Below the pieces are notes generated by a model, which ran no database searches, was not told the DNA's origin, and saw nothing but the letters and a program-made list of their open reading frames with translations. Below are positions 17,131 through 26,444 of a DNA stretch of 64,000 nt, piece after piece; position 1 is the first letter of the stretch, and each line of letters begins with the position of its first letter. A program made the position numbers and the translations under genes. Source of the DNA: Aquirhabdus sp. (lineage in GTDB: Bacteria; Pseudomonadota; Gammaproteobacteria; Pseudomonadales; Moraxellaceae); the NCBI GenBank assembly GCA_030149815.1, contig JASLHI010000004.1, positions 45,191 to 109,190 on the forward strand, in the 5' to 3' direction.

Positions 17131-17649
17131 ATGAATAAATCGAAACGTCTCAAATACAGCGAAGTCCGTGAACGGGTTGAACGATCCCACCAGATGGTGT
17201 TGGGTCAACCTCAGGGTCTTGGCACGATACAGATTAATCTGTTGATTAAATATAACGCTTGGCTCATGCAAGAGTTATTAAACAAAGGGCTGGAGGACTT
17301 CGGTCTGACCGCTTCTGCGTATATCGCCATGACCATGATCAATAGCTCAACCGACCATACGGCTAATCCATCTGACCTGTCGTTATGCACGGGAGAAACC
17401 CGCGCGAATATGACACGGATCTGCGATGACCTTGTTGCTCAAGGGCTTTTACAGCGTGTGACGAGTCCTGTTGATCGCCGCCGTATCGATTTGTCATTGA
17501 CAGAAAAAGGTCTGGAGCTGCTGAAAGATGTTGTACCGAAGATGCGTGAAAAGAATCGTAAGATTTTTAGTGTTTTTAGTGATGATGAACGCGAAGCGCT
17601 CGAAAAATCATTATTAAAGCTTGTCCATGCGATTGAGTCGAATGTCTAA
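17131..17649 (+). CDS. MarR-family repressor of the emr-type operon
   Basis: A 172-residue winged-helix regulator of the EmrR/MarR type. The DNA-binding region spans about residues 85-135 (LCTGETRANMTRICDDLVAQGLLQRV, then the wing VDRRRIDLSLTEKG). It heads an apparent operon with an outer-membrane factor, EmrA and EmrB genes, as in other MarR-controlled EmrAB systems. A palindrome over its own promoter suggests autorepression released by pump substrates. Confidence 0.88.
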   Translation: MNKSKRLKYSEVRERVERSHQMVLGQPQGLGTIQINLLIKYNAWLMQELLNKGLEDFGLTASAYIAMTMINSSTDHTANPSDLSLCTGETRANMTRICDDLVAQGLLQRVTSPVDRRRIDLSLTEKGLELLKDVVPKMREKNRKIFSVFSDDEREALEKSLLKLVHAIESNV

Positions 17650-17785
17650 GTCCGCTGTGTCCTAACGTATGCGTTGGGATTCAGTAACTAAATTTTGAGG
17701 CGTTAAGTCAAAAGTATCACCGTTTCATCCATATTGTTTTATTCCTATATTGCGATGTTGGCGATATAAAAAAGGTAGCGACATC

Positions 17786-19261
17786 ATGAATACTCCGCTC
17801 CGCACACAACATATTTTCCTGACACCGATCGCACTCGCAGTGATGCTCGTGACAGGTTGTGCGTCATTGCCGCATGCTGATTCTGCACCAAAGTTGCGTG
17901 CTGTACAGAACAATGATTTTGTGACACCTACAACAGGTCAATGGCCCGCTGCAACATGGTGGCAAGATCTCCATGATGGGCAGTTGAATCAGTTGATTGC
18001 ACAAGCATTGCAGGACTCACCGAGCATTGAAGTCGCCCAAGCGCGTGTGTTGCAAGCGCAAGCTGTCACTGATAGTGCGGCGGCAAATCGTGGCATGAAG
18101 TTGGATGCCAATGGTTCATTGAGTCGCAATAAATACAGTTCCAATAGCTTTTATCCACCGCCGATTGGTGGTAAGAGCTATTACGATGGTGAGCTGTCGC
18201 TGAATTTTTCCTACGACTTCGATTTCTGGGGTCATAACCGTAAAGCTTTGCAAGCGGCTTTAGGTCGGGAAACGGCAGGTCGTGCGGATGCGGCTGGCGC
18301 TGCGGCAACGTTATCCACCAGCGTAGCCAGTAGCTATTATCAATGGCAAGTCCTCAATCAACGCATAGCTATTCAAGAGCAAATTGCGAGTGAGCAGCGT
18401 CATTTGCTGGATATCGAAGTCAAACGCATGAAAGCGGGTCTGTCATCAGAGAATAATGTTGCGCCGCTACGTGCTAATGCCGCATTGCCTGAACAGACCT
18501 TAGTCCAGCTTAAAGCACAACGCGATCAAGTGCTCTCCCAGCTTAAATCGTTGGTTGCGAGCGGTTCTGATTTCCCGGCATTACAAGCGCAGCCATTACC
18601 GCAGTTAAATGGTGAGTTACCTAGCAACTTATCACTTGATCTCATTGCACGTCGTGCTGATACCGCAGCGGCGCGTGATCGTGTGCAGGCTTCATTGACG
18701 GACGTCGAGTCAGCACGGGCGGCGTTTTATCCTGATATCAATTTATCGGCATCTGCGGGGCTGTCGAGTCTGTCTATGGGACGTTTGTTTTCTTCGACCA
18801 GTGAACAAGCTGGCATTATGCCTGCGATCCATTTGCCTTTATTTGATTCAGGTCGTCTGCGTGCTGGGCTCGATAGTAATCGTGCCGAAGTTGCGCTTGC
18901 AGTCGCACAATACAATCAGTCCGTGCAGAACGCTGTCACGGAGATCAATGATGCAGAACTGCGTGTACAGGGTGCAAATAATGAGCTTGAGCCACTACAA
19001 CGCCAGATTCAAGCGCGTCAACATGCGCTGGAAAATACACAAAAGCTAGTCAAAGCTGGCTTGCAGGATGGCAGTGCTTTATCCAGCGCACGACTCGTAC
19101 AAGCCAATTTGCAGGATCAGGAAATCGCACGACAAGGGCGTGCTCTACAAGCACATATTGATTTGATTAAGGCGCTTGGTGGCGGCTATGACGATGGTGC
19201 GAAATCTCAGTCATCGGACTCCGCAACAGTGGCAAGCAAACCAAGTCACTCATCCATTTAA
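17786..19261 (+). CDS. Outer-membrane efflux lipoprotein (OMF, NodT family)
   Basis: A 491-residue TolC-like channel protein of the NodT group. The signal peptide ends in the lipobox VTGC, with lipidated Cys25. Two repeated OEP domains follow (for example WWQDLHDGQLNQLIAQALQD and, near the end, VKAGLQDGSALSSARLVQANLQ). It forms the exit duct for the EmrA/EmrB pump encoded next. The ATG at 17786 is chosen because it gives a proper signal peptide; an upstream ATG 12 codons earlier adds only charged residues. Confidence 0.88.
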   Translation: MNTPLRTQHIFLTPIALAVMLVTGCASLPHADSAPKLRAVQNNDFVTPTTGQWPAATWWQDLHDGQLNQLIAQALQDSPSIEVAQARVLQAQAVTDSAAANRGMKLDANGSLSRNKYSSNSFYPPPIGGKSYYDGELSLNFSYDFDFWGHNRKALQAALGRETAGRADAAGAAATLSTSVASSYYQWQVLNQRIAIQEQIASEQRHLLDIEVKRMKAGLSSENNVAPLRANAALPEQTLVQLKAQRDQVLSQLKSLVASGSDFPALQAQPLPQLNGELPSNLSLDLIARRADTAAARDRVQASLTDVESARAAFYPDINLSASAGLSSLSMGRLFSSTSEQAGIMPAIHLPLFDSGRLRAGLDSNRAEVALAVAQYNQSVQNAVTEINDAELRVQGANNELEPLQRQIQARQHALENTQKLVKAGLQDGSALSSARLVQANLQDQEIARQGRALQAHIDLIKALGGGYDDGAKSQSSDSATVASKPSHSSI

Positions 19262-19324
19262 TAAGCCAACTATATTAGCAAAAGCTCAATCAGCAAAAGC
19301 TAGACCCAAATTCTGGAGTACATC

Positions 19325-20551
19325 ATGGCTGAACAACAAAATATCAATACTGCAAGTGCTGCAACCGATTCATCGACTACACCTGCTGCGCCAAACGGCA
19401 AACGTAAACGCGTTCTCTTGGTTATGGCAACGATTTTTAGTCTGATCGCTGTTTTATACGCGCTGTATTACTTCCTATATGCTCAGTTCCATGAAGAAAC
19501 AGACGATGCCTATGTGAATGGCAATCTGGTCTATATCAACTCGCAAGTGAGTGGAACCGTTGTCGCGCTTGGTGCGGATGATACTCAGCCTGTCAAAGCA
19601 GGGCAGTCATTAATTACTCTGGAAGGTTCAGACAGTACTGTTGCGCTGGCAAATGCTGAAGCCAAACTGGCACAGACTGTACGTCAAATTCGTCAGCAGT
19701 ATCGTTCGACCGATGAAGCCAGTGCTGTCGTTGCTCAGCGTCAAACTGAATTGAATCGTGCGACTGATGATTTGAATCGTCGTCAGCAATTGGTCGGTTC
19801 GGATGCAATCACTGCGGAAGATCTGGCTCATGCGCGTGCAGCCGTTGCGACCGCAAAAGATGCGTTGACCGTTGCGCAAAAACAATTGGAATCTTCTCAG
19901 GCTTCGGTTGAGGGAACAACGCTGCGCCAACATCCAGCAGTGCTACAAGCGCGTGCAGAGTTTACTCAGGCTTATCTTGCACAGCAGCGTAATGTCATTC
20001 CATCGCCAATCGATGGTTATGTCGCTCGCCGTTCAGTGCAAATTGGTCAGCGTGTGACCCCTGGCAATAATCTCATGGCAATCGTTCCACTTAATGCGCT
20101 GTGGGTTGATGCCAACCTGAAAGAAATGCAATTACAGAATGTTCGTATTGGTCAGCCTGCCACTGTAACCGCAGATATTTACGGTAGTCATGTTGAGTAT
20201 CATGGCAAAGTCGTTGGTATTGCGGCAGGTACAGGCGGTGCATTCTCGTTATTACCGCCACAAAATGCGGTGGGGAACTGGATCAAAGTCGTTCAGCGTA
20301 TTCCAGTGCGCATTGCGATTGATGCCAATGACCTGACTAAAAATCCTTTACGCATTGGCATGTCTACCGCGATTAAGATCGATACGCATGATCGTCAGGG
20401 TTCTGCATTGACCGCACTTCCGATTGCTAATGCTCCGATGGCAACGCCTGTATTTGATGCGCAATTAAAAGATGCAGAAACCAAAGCGGACAGTATCATT
20501 GCCCGTGAAGCAGGCAGCGATACCACAGCAAATGCAGGGAATACACCATGA
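19325..20551 (+). CDS. emrA: EmrA-like multidrug efflux adaptor
   Basis: A 408-residue membrane-fusion protein with one membrane anchor at about residues 30-52, then the typical EmrA motif TDDAYVNGN (59-67). A long alpha-hairpin follows, then the barrel segment IPSPIDGYVARRSVQIGQRV. It spans the periplasm between EmrB and the lipoprotein channel. Its stop overlaps the emrB start by four bases (ATGA). The C-terminal tail is extended relative to E. coli EmrA. Confidence 0.92.
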   Translation: MAEQQNINTASAATDSSTTPAAPNGKRKRVLLVMATIFSLIAVLYALYYFLYAQFHEETDDAYVNGNLVYINSQVSGTVVALGADDTQPVKAGQSLITLEGSDSTVALANAEAKLAQTVRQIRQQYRSTDEASAVVAQRQTELNRATDDLNRRQQLVGSDAITAEDLAHARAAVATAKDALTVAQKQLESSQASVEGTTLRQHPAVLQARAEFTQAYLAQQRNVIPSPIDGYVARRSVQIGQRVTPGNNLMAIVPLNALWVDANLKEMQLQNVRIGQPATVTADIYGSHVEYHGKVVGIAAGTGGAFSLLPPQNAVGNWIKVVQRIPVRIAIDANDLTKNPLRIGMSTAIKIDTHDRQGSALTALPIANAPMATPVFDAQLKDAETKADSIIAREAGSDTTANAGNTP

Positions 20552-22107
20552 GTGCCCCTGCGGCGGCAGCGCAACCTCAGCCTGAGCCACAGTATTTCAA
20601 GGGAATGTCGCTGATCATTCTCACGATTGCTATGGCAGTCGCAACTTTTATGGAAGTATTGGATACGGCAATTGCCAATGTGTCCGTCCCCACGATTTCG
20701 GGAAATCTGGCAACGAGCCCGAATCAGGGGACTTGGGTTGTGTCGTCTTATGGTCTGGCAGCGGCGATTGCTGTGCCGCTGACGGGCTGGATTGCCAACC
20801 GTTTTGGGCAAGTTCGCGTTTTTTTAATTTCGATTATTTTGTTCACCTTAACTTCTGCATTGTGCGGTTTAGCCGATAGTTTACCGATGCTGGTGAGTTT
20901 TCGTTTTTTGCAAGGTTTGGTTTCTGGACCAATGGTACCTTTGTCGCAGACTTTGTTGCTGGCGAACTATCCGCCACACCGTCGTGGCGTTGCAATGGCA
21001 ATCTGGGCGATGACCGTTGTGGTTGCACCGATTTTTGGGCCGTTACTCGGCGGTTATATCACCGACAATCTCACTTGGCCGTGGATTTTCTATATCAATG
21101 TGCCAATTGGTTTGCTTGCAGCATTTATTACCTATACCTTCTTGAGAAAAAGAGAAACACCAACCCAAAAACTGCCGATTGATGTGGTTGGAATTGTATT
21201 GCTCGTCCTCGGTGTCGGTAGCCTGCAACTGATGCTCGACAATGGTAATGATCTGGATTGGTTTAGTTCCAATATCATCGTGGCACTTTGCGTGACCTCG
21301 ATGACTGCGTTGGCGTTCTTTGTGGCGTGGGAGTTGACGGATAAGCATCCGATTGTCGATCTGACACTCTTGAAGCATCGCAATTTCCGCTATGGTGTTC
21401 TGGCGTTGTCGTTCGGCTTTATGGCGTTCTTTGGTTTGAATGTGATGTTTCCTCTGTGGTTACAGACGGTGATGAATTACACGCCAACATGGGCAGGGAT
21501 TGCGACTGCACCTGTGGGAATCTTTGCGTTGCTGTTTTCGCCTGTCGTGGGGAAAAACATTAATCGTCTGGATTTGCGGATGGTTGCGACTGCGTCTTTT
21601 ATTATCTTTGGTGGAACGGCATATTGGTTTTCCAAATTTAATTTGGATACATCATTGAGTCATTTGATTCCACCACGAATGATTCAGGGCTTTGCCATCG
21701 CGTGTTTCTTTGTGCCGATTAATACGATTATTCTTTCGGGGATTACCCCAGATAGGATGGCTGCAGCGTCAGGGCTTGCAAACTTCTTCCGTACCATTTC
21801 GGGAAGTTTTGGTACTGCGCTGGTCGTGATGGTTTTATCGCATCGTTCTGAGGAACATCAGATTCGTCTTGGTGAATATATTTCACCAACAAACCAGCAA
21901 TTCATGGAATACATGGATAAGTTGAGATCGATTGGTATGTCCACGGATGCAGCCTACGCACAAGTGCAGAATCTGATTACCCAGCAGAGTTTGATGATGG
22001 CGACGCGAGATATTTTCTGGCTTTGCTCTGTCTTGTTTATCTGTTTGATCGGTGTGATCTGGATGACCAAACCACCATTTGCCTCGGGTGCGGGCGGGGG
22101 ACATTAG
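20548..22107 (+). CDS. emrB: EmrB-like multidrug MFS exporter (DHA2, 14 helices)
   Basis: A 519-residue DHA2-family transporter. It opens with FMEVLDTAIANVSVPTISGN, typical of EmrB, and has motif C-like GPLLGGYITDNLTWPWIFYINVP. It exports hydrophobic compounds using the proton gradient and works with EmrA and the lipoprotein channel. Translation is coupled to emrA by an ATGA overlap. A strong terminator follows, closing the operon. Confidence 0.92.
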   Translation: MSAPAAAAQPQPEPQYFKGMSLIILTIAMAVATFMEVLDTAIANVSVPTISGNLATSPNQGTWVVSSYGLAAAIAVPLTGWIANRFGQVRVFLISIILFTLTSALCGLADSLPMLVSFRFLQGLVSGPMVPLSQTLLLANYPPHRRGVAMAIWAMTVVVAPIFGPLLGGYITDNLTWPWIFYINVPIGLLAAFITYTFLRKRETPTQKLPIDVVGIVLLVLGVGSLQLMLDNGNDLDWFSSNIIVALCVTSMTALAFFVAWELTDKHPIVDLTLLKHRNFRYGVLALSFGFMAFFGLNVMFPLWLQTVMNYTPTWAGIATAPVGIFALLFSPVVGKNINRLDLRMVATASFIIFGGTAYWFSKFNLDTSLSHLIPPRMIQGFAIACFFVPINTIILSGITPDRMAAASGLANFFRTISGSFGTALVVMVLSHRSEEHQIRLGEYISPTNQQFMEYMDKLRSIGMSTDAAYAQVQNLITQQSLMMATRDIFWLCSVLFICLIGVIWMTKPPFASGAGGGH

Positions 22108-22140
22108 ACGCTAATAAAGGCAGCTGATACAATTTAATTT

Positions 22141-22178
22141 AACTGACAGGTAACCACAGATGCCTGTCAGTTTTTTTT
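22141..22178 (+). terminator. Rho-independent terminator of the emr operon
   Basis: Ten-base stem AACTGACAGG / CCTGTCAGTT around a 12-base loop, followed by a run of Ts, 34 bases after the emrB stop. Confidence 0.9.
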
Positions 22179-22453
22179 GTTTGATAGCCGTTTTAGGATC
22201 TGTCGATGTTTTCTAAAATTAAACTTCATAACGATTTCCCGCACGTTTCAACGAAGCTCAACGAGCTATGCAGTTTACTGAGCGGAGTCTAAGTGCACAG
22301 AAAATATGACTTAAAATAGCATTTTAATGGAGCCTAAACAGCTTCTAGCAATCCTACAAATATAAGTATTTTCTTTCTACAAAAATGTTAATAATATTCA
22401 GTCATACTACTCTATTTTTATAAAAACCATCATTTACGCCTGCAAGGAATGCA
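22179..22453. other. Intergenic region with a degenerate dispersed repeat
   Basis: No gene is apparent. ACTGAGC-GAGTC-AAGTGCAC at 22277-22298 resembles the right arm of the repeat at 3489-3511 (reversed), so the same repeat family is present here in a decayed form. The last 80 bases are AT-rich and probably hold the promoter of the next gene. Confidence 0.45.
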
Positions 22454-24346
22454 ATGAGCTCTCCGAATCAATTCACTTTACTTAAACAACGCCGCTTTGC
22501 GCCATTTTTCTGGACGATGTTTTTGGGTGCGTTCAATGACAATATTTATAAAAATGCTTTAGCGATATTGGTTGCATTCCAAGGTGCGAAGTTACTCGGT
22601 TTAGGCTCAAATGATTTGGTTAATCTCGCAGGTGCAGTTTTTATTGCGCCGTATATTTTGTTATCTGCGACAGCAGGTCAATTAGCAGATAAATTTGAAA
22701 AATCTGGATTAATTCGAAAGATTAAGCTACTTGAAATCGGGTTGATGTTATTAGGTGCGGCTGGATTTTATTGGCATAGTTTACCGTTATTGTTTGCCAT
22801 GCTCTTTGGTTTAGGTTGTCAGGCAGCACTGATTGGCCCTGTCAAATATAGCTTTATGCCACAACACCTGAATGATGCCGAACTCACTGGTGGTAACGGT
22901 CTGGTTGAAACAGGCATGTATGTGGCGATCCTCGGTGGGACATTGCTGGGCGGTATCCTCATGGAAGATCATGTGCATGGGGCAATGTTTGTGGCGTTAG
23001 GAACACTAGCTTGTGCAGTTGTTGGTTATGGATTAAGTCGTTCAATTCCACATTCGCCATCCGATGATGATAGCCTTAAAATCAACTGGAATTTATTCAC
23101 CGAAACCGCGCGTAATTGGCGGATGCTGCAAGGTCAGCGTAACTTGCGACTGGCGATTTTAGGCAACTCGTGGTTCTGGTTTTATGGTGCGATTATTCTG
23201 GCGCAGATTCCCGGATATACCCAACAAATCCTACATGGCGATGAGACCGTGACAACACTGCTGCTTGCCGTGTTTTCTGTTGGCATTGGCTTGGGCTCAT
23301 TGTTGTGTGAAAGGCTGTCGCGTGGGCGTGTAGAGATTGGTTTAGTGCCTTTTGGAGCCTTTGGTTTAACCGTGTTTGCTTTGTTGTTAGTTTGGATCAA
23401 AGCCCCGACAGTGGTAACTGGGACAGTGCTTGGTGCGATGCAATTGTTGCATGATCCGCAAAGTTGGAAAATTCTAATCACATTAACGCTGATCGGCATG
23501 TTTGGTGGTTTTTATATCGTACCACTTTATGCCATGTTGCAAACCGATGCAAAACCGACTGAGCGTGCGCGCGTGATTGCAGCAAACAACATCATGAACG
23601 CAATTTTTATCGTGATCTCTGCGGTATTTGCGATCGTTCTTTATCAACTCCATTTCACGATTCTTGAGCTTTTCTTTGCTGTTGCGATACTGAATGCGCT
23701 AGTGGCGATTTATATCTTTACCCTCGTTCCGCAGTTTATGGTGCGTTTCGTGTTGTGGTTGCTGATCAATACGATTTACAGGATACGTTCAGAAGGCTTA
23801 CAGCACATCCCTGAAAAGGGTCCTGCGCTATTAATCTGTAATCATGTGTCATATGTCGATGCGTTGATTATTGGTACTGAAATCCATCGCCCACCACGGT
23901 TTATCATGGATCATCTGATTTTTAAGACGCCAGTGCTGGGTGGATTCTTTCGCACGATGAAGGCGATTCCGATTGCTTCTGTCAAAGAAGATCCAACGAT
24001 GAAACAAAAGGCATTTGATGCGGCAGCTCAAGCTCTACGTGATGGTGATCTGGTGATGATTTTCCCTGAGGGTACGCTGACCAAAACTGGTGATTTCAAT
24101 ACCTTCCGCAGTGGGATGTTAGAAATTTTAGAACGTGAACCTGTGCCTGTGATTCCGATGGCATTACGTGGATTGTGGGGCAGTTTCTTTTCTCGAGTTG
24201 AAGGCGGCACTGCGATGATACGACCTTTTCGCCGTGGTATTTTGAATCGTGTTGATCTTGTGATTGCCGCACCTATTGCACCAACCGAAGTCACGATGGA
24301 GAAGTTGCAACAGCAAGTTGCCGAGTTGCGTGGTGATTTGAAATGA
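22454..24346 (+). CDS. LplT-like MFS lysophospholipid transporter fused to PlsC acyltransferase
   Basis: A 630-residue fusion. Residues 1 to about 425 form a 12-helix MFS domain like LplT (FWTMFLGAFNDNIYKNALAIL). The C-terminal 200 residues are a PlsC acyltransferase with NHVSYVD (His464-x4-Asp469) and FPEGT (537-541). LplT flips lysophospholipids inward and Aas re-acylates them; here both steps lie on one chain. The AMP-ligase (acyl-ACP synthetase) domain of Aas is absent, so the acyl donor must come from elsewhere. The likely role is inner-membrane phospholipid repair. Confidence 0.88.
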   Translation: MSSPNQFTLLKQRRFAPFFWTMFLGAFNDNIYKNALAILVAFQGAKLLGLGSNDLVNLAGAVFIAPYILLSATAGQLADKFEKSGLIRKIKLLEIGLMLLGAAGFYWHSLPLLFAMLFGLGCQAALIGPVKYSFMPQHLNDAELTGGNGLVETGMYVAILGGTLLGGILMEDHVHGAMFVALGTLACAVVGYGLSRSIPHSPSDDDSLKINWNLFTETARNWRMLQGQRNLRLAILGNSWFWFYGAIILAQIPGYTQQILHGDETVTTLLLAVFSVGIGLGSLLCERLSRGRVEIGLVPFGAFGLTVFALLLVWIKAPTVVTGTVLGAMQLLHDPQSWKILITLTLIGMFGGFYIVPLYAMLQTDAKPTERARVIAANNIMNAIFIVISAVFAIVLYQLHFTILELFFAVAILNALVAIYIFTLVPQFMVRFVLWLLINTIYRIRSEGLQHIPEKGPALLICNHVSYVDALIIGTEIHRPPRFIMDHLIFKTPVLGGFFRTMKAIPIASVKEDPTMKQKAFDAAAQALRDGDLVMIFPEGTLTKTGDFNTFRSGMLEILEREPVPVIPMALRGLWGSFFSRVEGGTAMIRPFRRGILNRVDLVIAAPIAPTEVTMEKLQQQVAELRGDLK

Positions 24347-24509
24347 TTATTTGAGATGGTCTTTGTAGTGAAACAATGATGTGCTGAATCACAAAAAATA
24401 AACGTCATTATATTGGCAAATCAAGTTGGTTGAGCTCAATATCATTGAAAGAGCAACATTAAAAATGATTTGAACAAACATCGTTGCGCTTCAAAAAAGG
24501 ACTGAGATC

Positions 24510-25514
24510 ATGACCATAAAAATAGGAATCAATGGCTTTGGTCGTATTGGACGTCTGGCGTTACGTGCTGGATGGGATCGCCCTGAGTTAGAGTTTGTAC
24601 ACATCAATGATCCTTCGGGTAGTACTGCGACGCATGCGCATTTGCTGAATTTTGATTCGGTACATGGTCGCTTTAAACATGAAGCGCGAAGCCAAGATGA
24701 CTTTATTGTGATTGGCGAACAATGGATTAAAGTGACACACCATCATGCGATTGCTGAAACCGATTGGTCTGCGTGTGATGTCGTGATTGAAACCAGTGGT
24801 CGAATTAAAAATTCCGCCGCAGTTCAGAATTATTTAGATCAAGGCGTCAAACGTGTGGTTGTCTCTGCGCCAGTGCAAGATGCTGGTGTGTTGAATGTGG
24901 TCATAGGTGTCAATGATCATTTATTTGACCCAGTAAAACACCGTGTTTTAACCGCAGCATCATGTACCACGAATTGCCTAGCGCCTGTGGTTAAAGTCAT
25001 TCATGAGTATTTAAAAATTCGTCATGGCTCCATGACGACCATTCACGATGTGACCAATACTCAAAGTCTTCTTGATCAGGCGAATGATGATTTGCGTCTT
25101 GCACGCGCTGCGAGTATCAGTCTGATTCCAAGTACGACGGGTTCAGCCAAAGCTATCGCAGAGATTTTTCCTGAGCTCAAAGGTCGTCTGAATGGTCACT
25201 CTGTGCGTGTGCCTCTCGCCAATGCTTCGCTTACTGATTGTGTGTTTGAGGTCGAGCGGGAGACTACGGTAGAGGAAGTAAATCGATTGTTAAAAGATGC
25301 AGCGAATGGTGCTTTACAGGGGATTCTAGGTTATGAAGAAAGACCGCTAGTGTCGGTTGATTATCTCAGTGATCCGCGCTCGTCGATCATTGATGCATTG
25401 TCGACGATGGTGGTGAATGGGACGCACGTCAAGATTTATGCGTGGTATGACAATGAATGGGGTTACTCAAACCGATTGATAGAACTTGTTAAACTGGTTG
25501 GCACAAAACATTAA
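24510..25514 (+). CDS. Type I glyceraldehyde-3-phosphate dehydrogenase, ArsJ-associated type
   Basis: A 334-residue NAD-dependent GAPDH with the Rossmann motif GFGRIGR (9-15), catalytic Cys152 in ASCTTNC, and the C-terminal motif WYDNEWGYSNR. Its sequence closely resembles the GAPDHs encoded with ArsJ, which make 1-arseno-3-phosphoglycerate for export (for example LLNFDSVHGRF, VLNVVIGVN, RLNGHSVRVPLANASLTDCVFEVER). No arsJ or other ars gene is nearby; a class II aldolase gene follows 31 bases later. It may therefore serve central metabolism. Subfamily assignment is from memory of the family. Confidence 0.85.
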   Translation: MTIKIGINGFGRIGRLALRAGWDRPELEFVHINDPSGSTATHAHLLNFDSVHGRFKHEARSQDDFIVIGEQWIKVTHHHAIAETDWSACDVVIETSGRIKNSAAVQNYLDQGVKRVVVSAPVQDAGVLNVVIGVNDHLFDPVKHRVLTAASCTTNCLAPVVKVIHEYLKIRHGSMTTIHDVTNTQSLLDQANDDLRLARAASISLIPSTTGSAKAIAEIFPELKGRLNGHSVRVPLANASLTDCVFEVERETTVEEVNRLLKDAANGALQGILGYEERPLVSVDYLSDPRSSIIDALSTMVVNGTHVKIYAWYDNEWGYSNRLIELVKLVGTKH

Positions 25515-25545
25515 AAAAATTGTTTCAAAACAAAGGATATTAAAT

Positions 25546-26307
25546 ATGAATACTGAAAATACAGTGCGTTCTCAAGTCAATGAAGCAGAGTGGGAAGCGC
25601 GGGTGAATCTCGCGGCGTGTTATCGCTTAGTGGCTCATTTTCATTGGGATGATTTAATTTTTACGCATATCTCAGCACGAGTGCCGGGGCCTGAGCATCA
25701 TTTCCTGATCAATCCTTATGGCATGTTATTTGATGAGATTACCGCATCAAGTCTGGTCAAGGTGAATCTGGCGGGCGAGAAAGTGATGGATAGTCCGTAT
25801 GACATCAATCCTGCGGGCTTTATGATTCATAGTGCGATTCATGCGGCACGTGAAGATGCCAAGTGTGTTTTGCATGTACACAGCATCAACGGCGTAGCGG
25901 TATCTGCGCAGAAGGAGGGTTTATTACCTTTATCTCAGCAGTCGATTTTTGTATTGGCGTCGCTTGCGTATCACAACTATGAAGGTGTTGCGCTACGTGA
26001 TGATGAGAAGCCTCGCTTGGTTAATGATCTGGGCGATAAGAACTTCTTTATGCTGCGTAATCATGGTTTGTTGACACTGGCAGAAACGATCCCTGATGCG
26101 TTTTTGTTTATGTATTTGTTTGAAGCGGCGTGCATGATTCAGGTTCGTGCGCAGGCGGGTGGGGGCGAATTAATTCCGATTGATCAGCGGATTATTGATG
26201 GTGCGATGGCACAAGCTGCGGCGGTGACGCGTGGGGCAGGCGGTGCGTTAGCATGGCCTGCGTTGTTGCGGAAGTTGGATAAGATTGATCCGAGTTTTAG
26301 GGATTGA
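25546..26307 (+). CDS. Class II aldolase/adducin-family protein
   Basis: A 253-residue protein of the class II aldolase/adducin fold. Zinc-site motifs are visible as HVHS (around residue 99) and RNHGLL (around 167). Members include L-fuculose-phosphate aldolase and many uncharacterised homologues; the substrate cannot be read here. AGGA lies eight bases before the ATG at 25546. It is probably co-transcribed with the GAPDH gene 31 bases upstream, which hints at triose-phosphate chemistry, but this is inference. Confidence 0.82.
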   Translation: MNTENTVRSQVNEAEWEARVNLAACYRLVAHFHWDDLIFTHISARVPGPEHHFLINPYGMLFDEITASSLVKVNLAGEKVMDSPYDINPAGFMIHSAIHAAREDAKCVLHVHSINGVAVSAQKEGLLPLSQQSIFVLASLAYHNYEGVALRDDEKPRLVNDLGDKNFFMLRNHGLLTLAETIPDAFLFMYLFEAACMIQVRAQAGGGELIPIDQRIIDGAMAQAAAVTRGAGGALAWPALLRKLDKIDPSFRD

Positions 26308-26393
26308 GGTTAAAGCTAGAGACAGAGTGAAGCGCTGACGCCTATCCATGATTTCTAAGAAGAGAGCATTTCTACTTTGTAAAAATTAGAAAG

Positions 26394-26438
26394 TTCCTCC
26401 CTTTGAGAAAGGGAGGTTGGGAGGAAATTGCTTTTGAC
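26394..26438. repeat. Second copy of the CCTCC/GGAGG dispersed hairpin
   Basis: The perfect stem CCTCCCTTT / AAAGGGAGG (26396-26416) is followed by GTTGGGAGG and TTGCTTTTGA. About 43 bases resemble 3579-3620. It lies between convergent genes and may also help terminate transcription. Confidence 0.6.
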
Positions 26439-26444
26439 TTTGAT

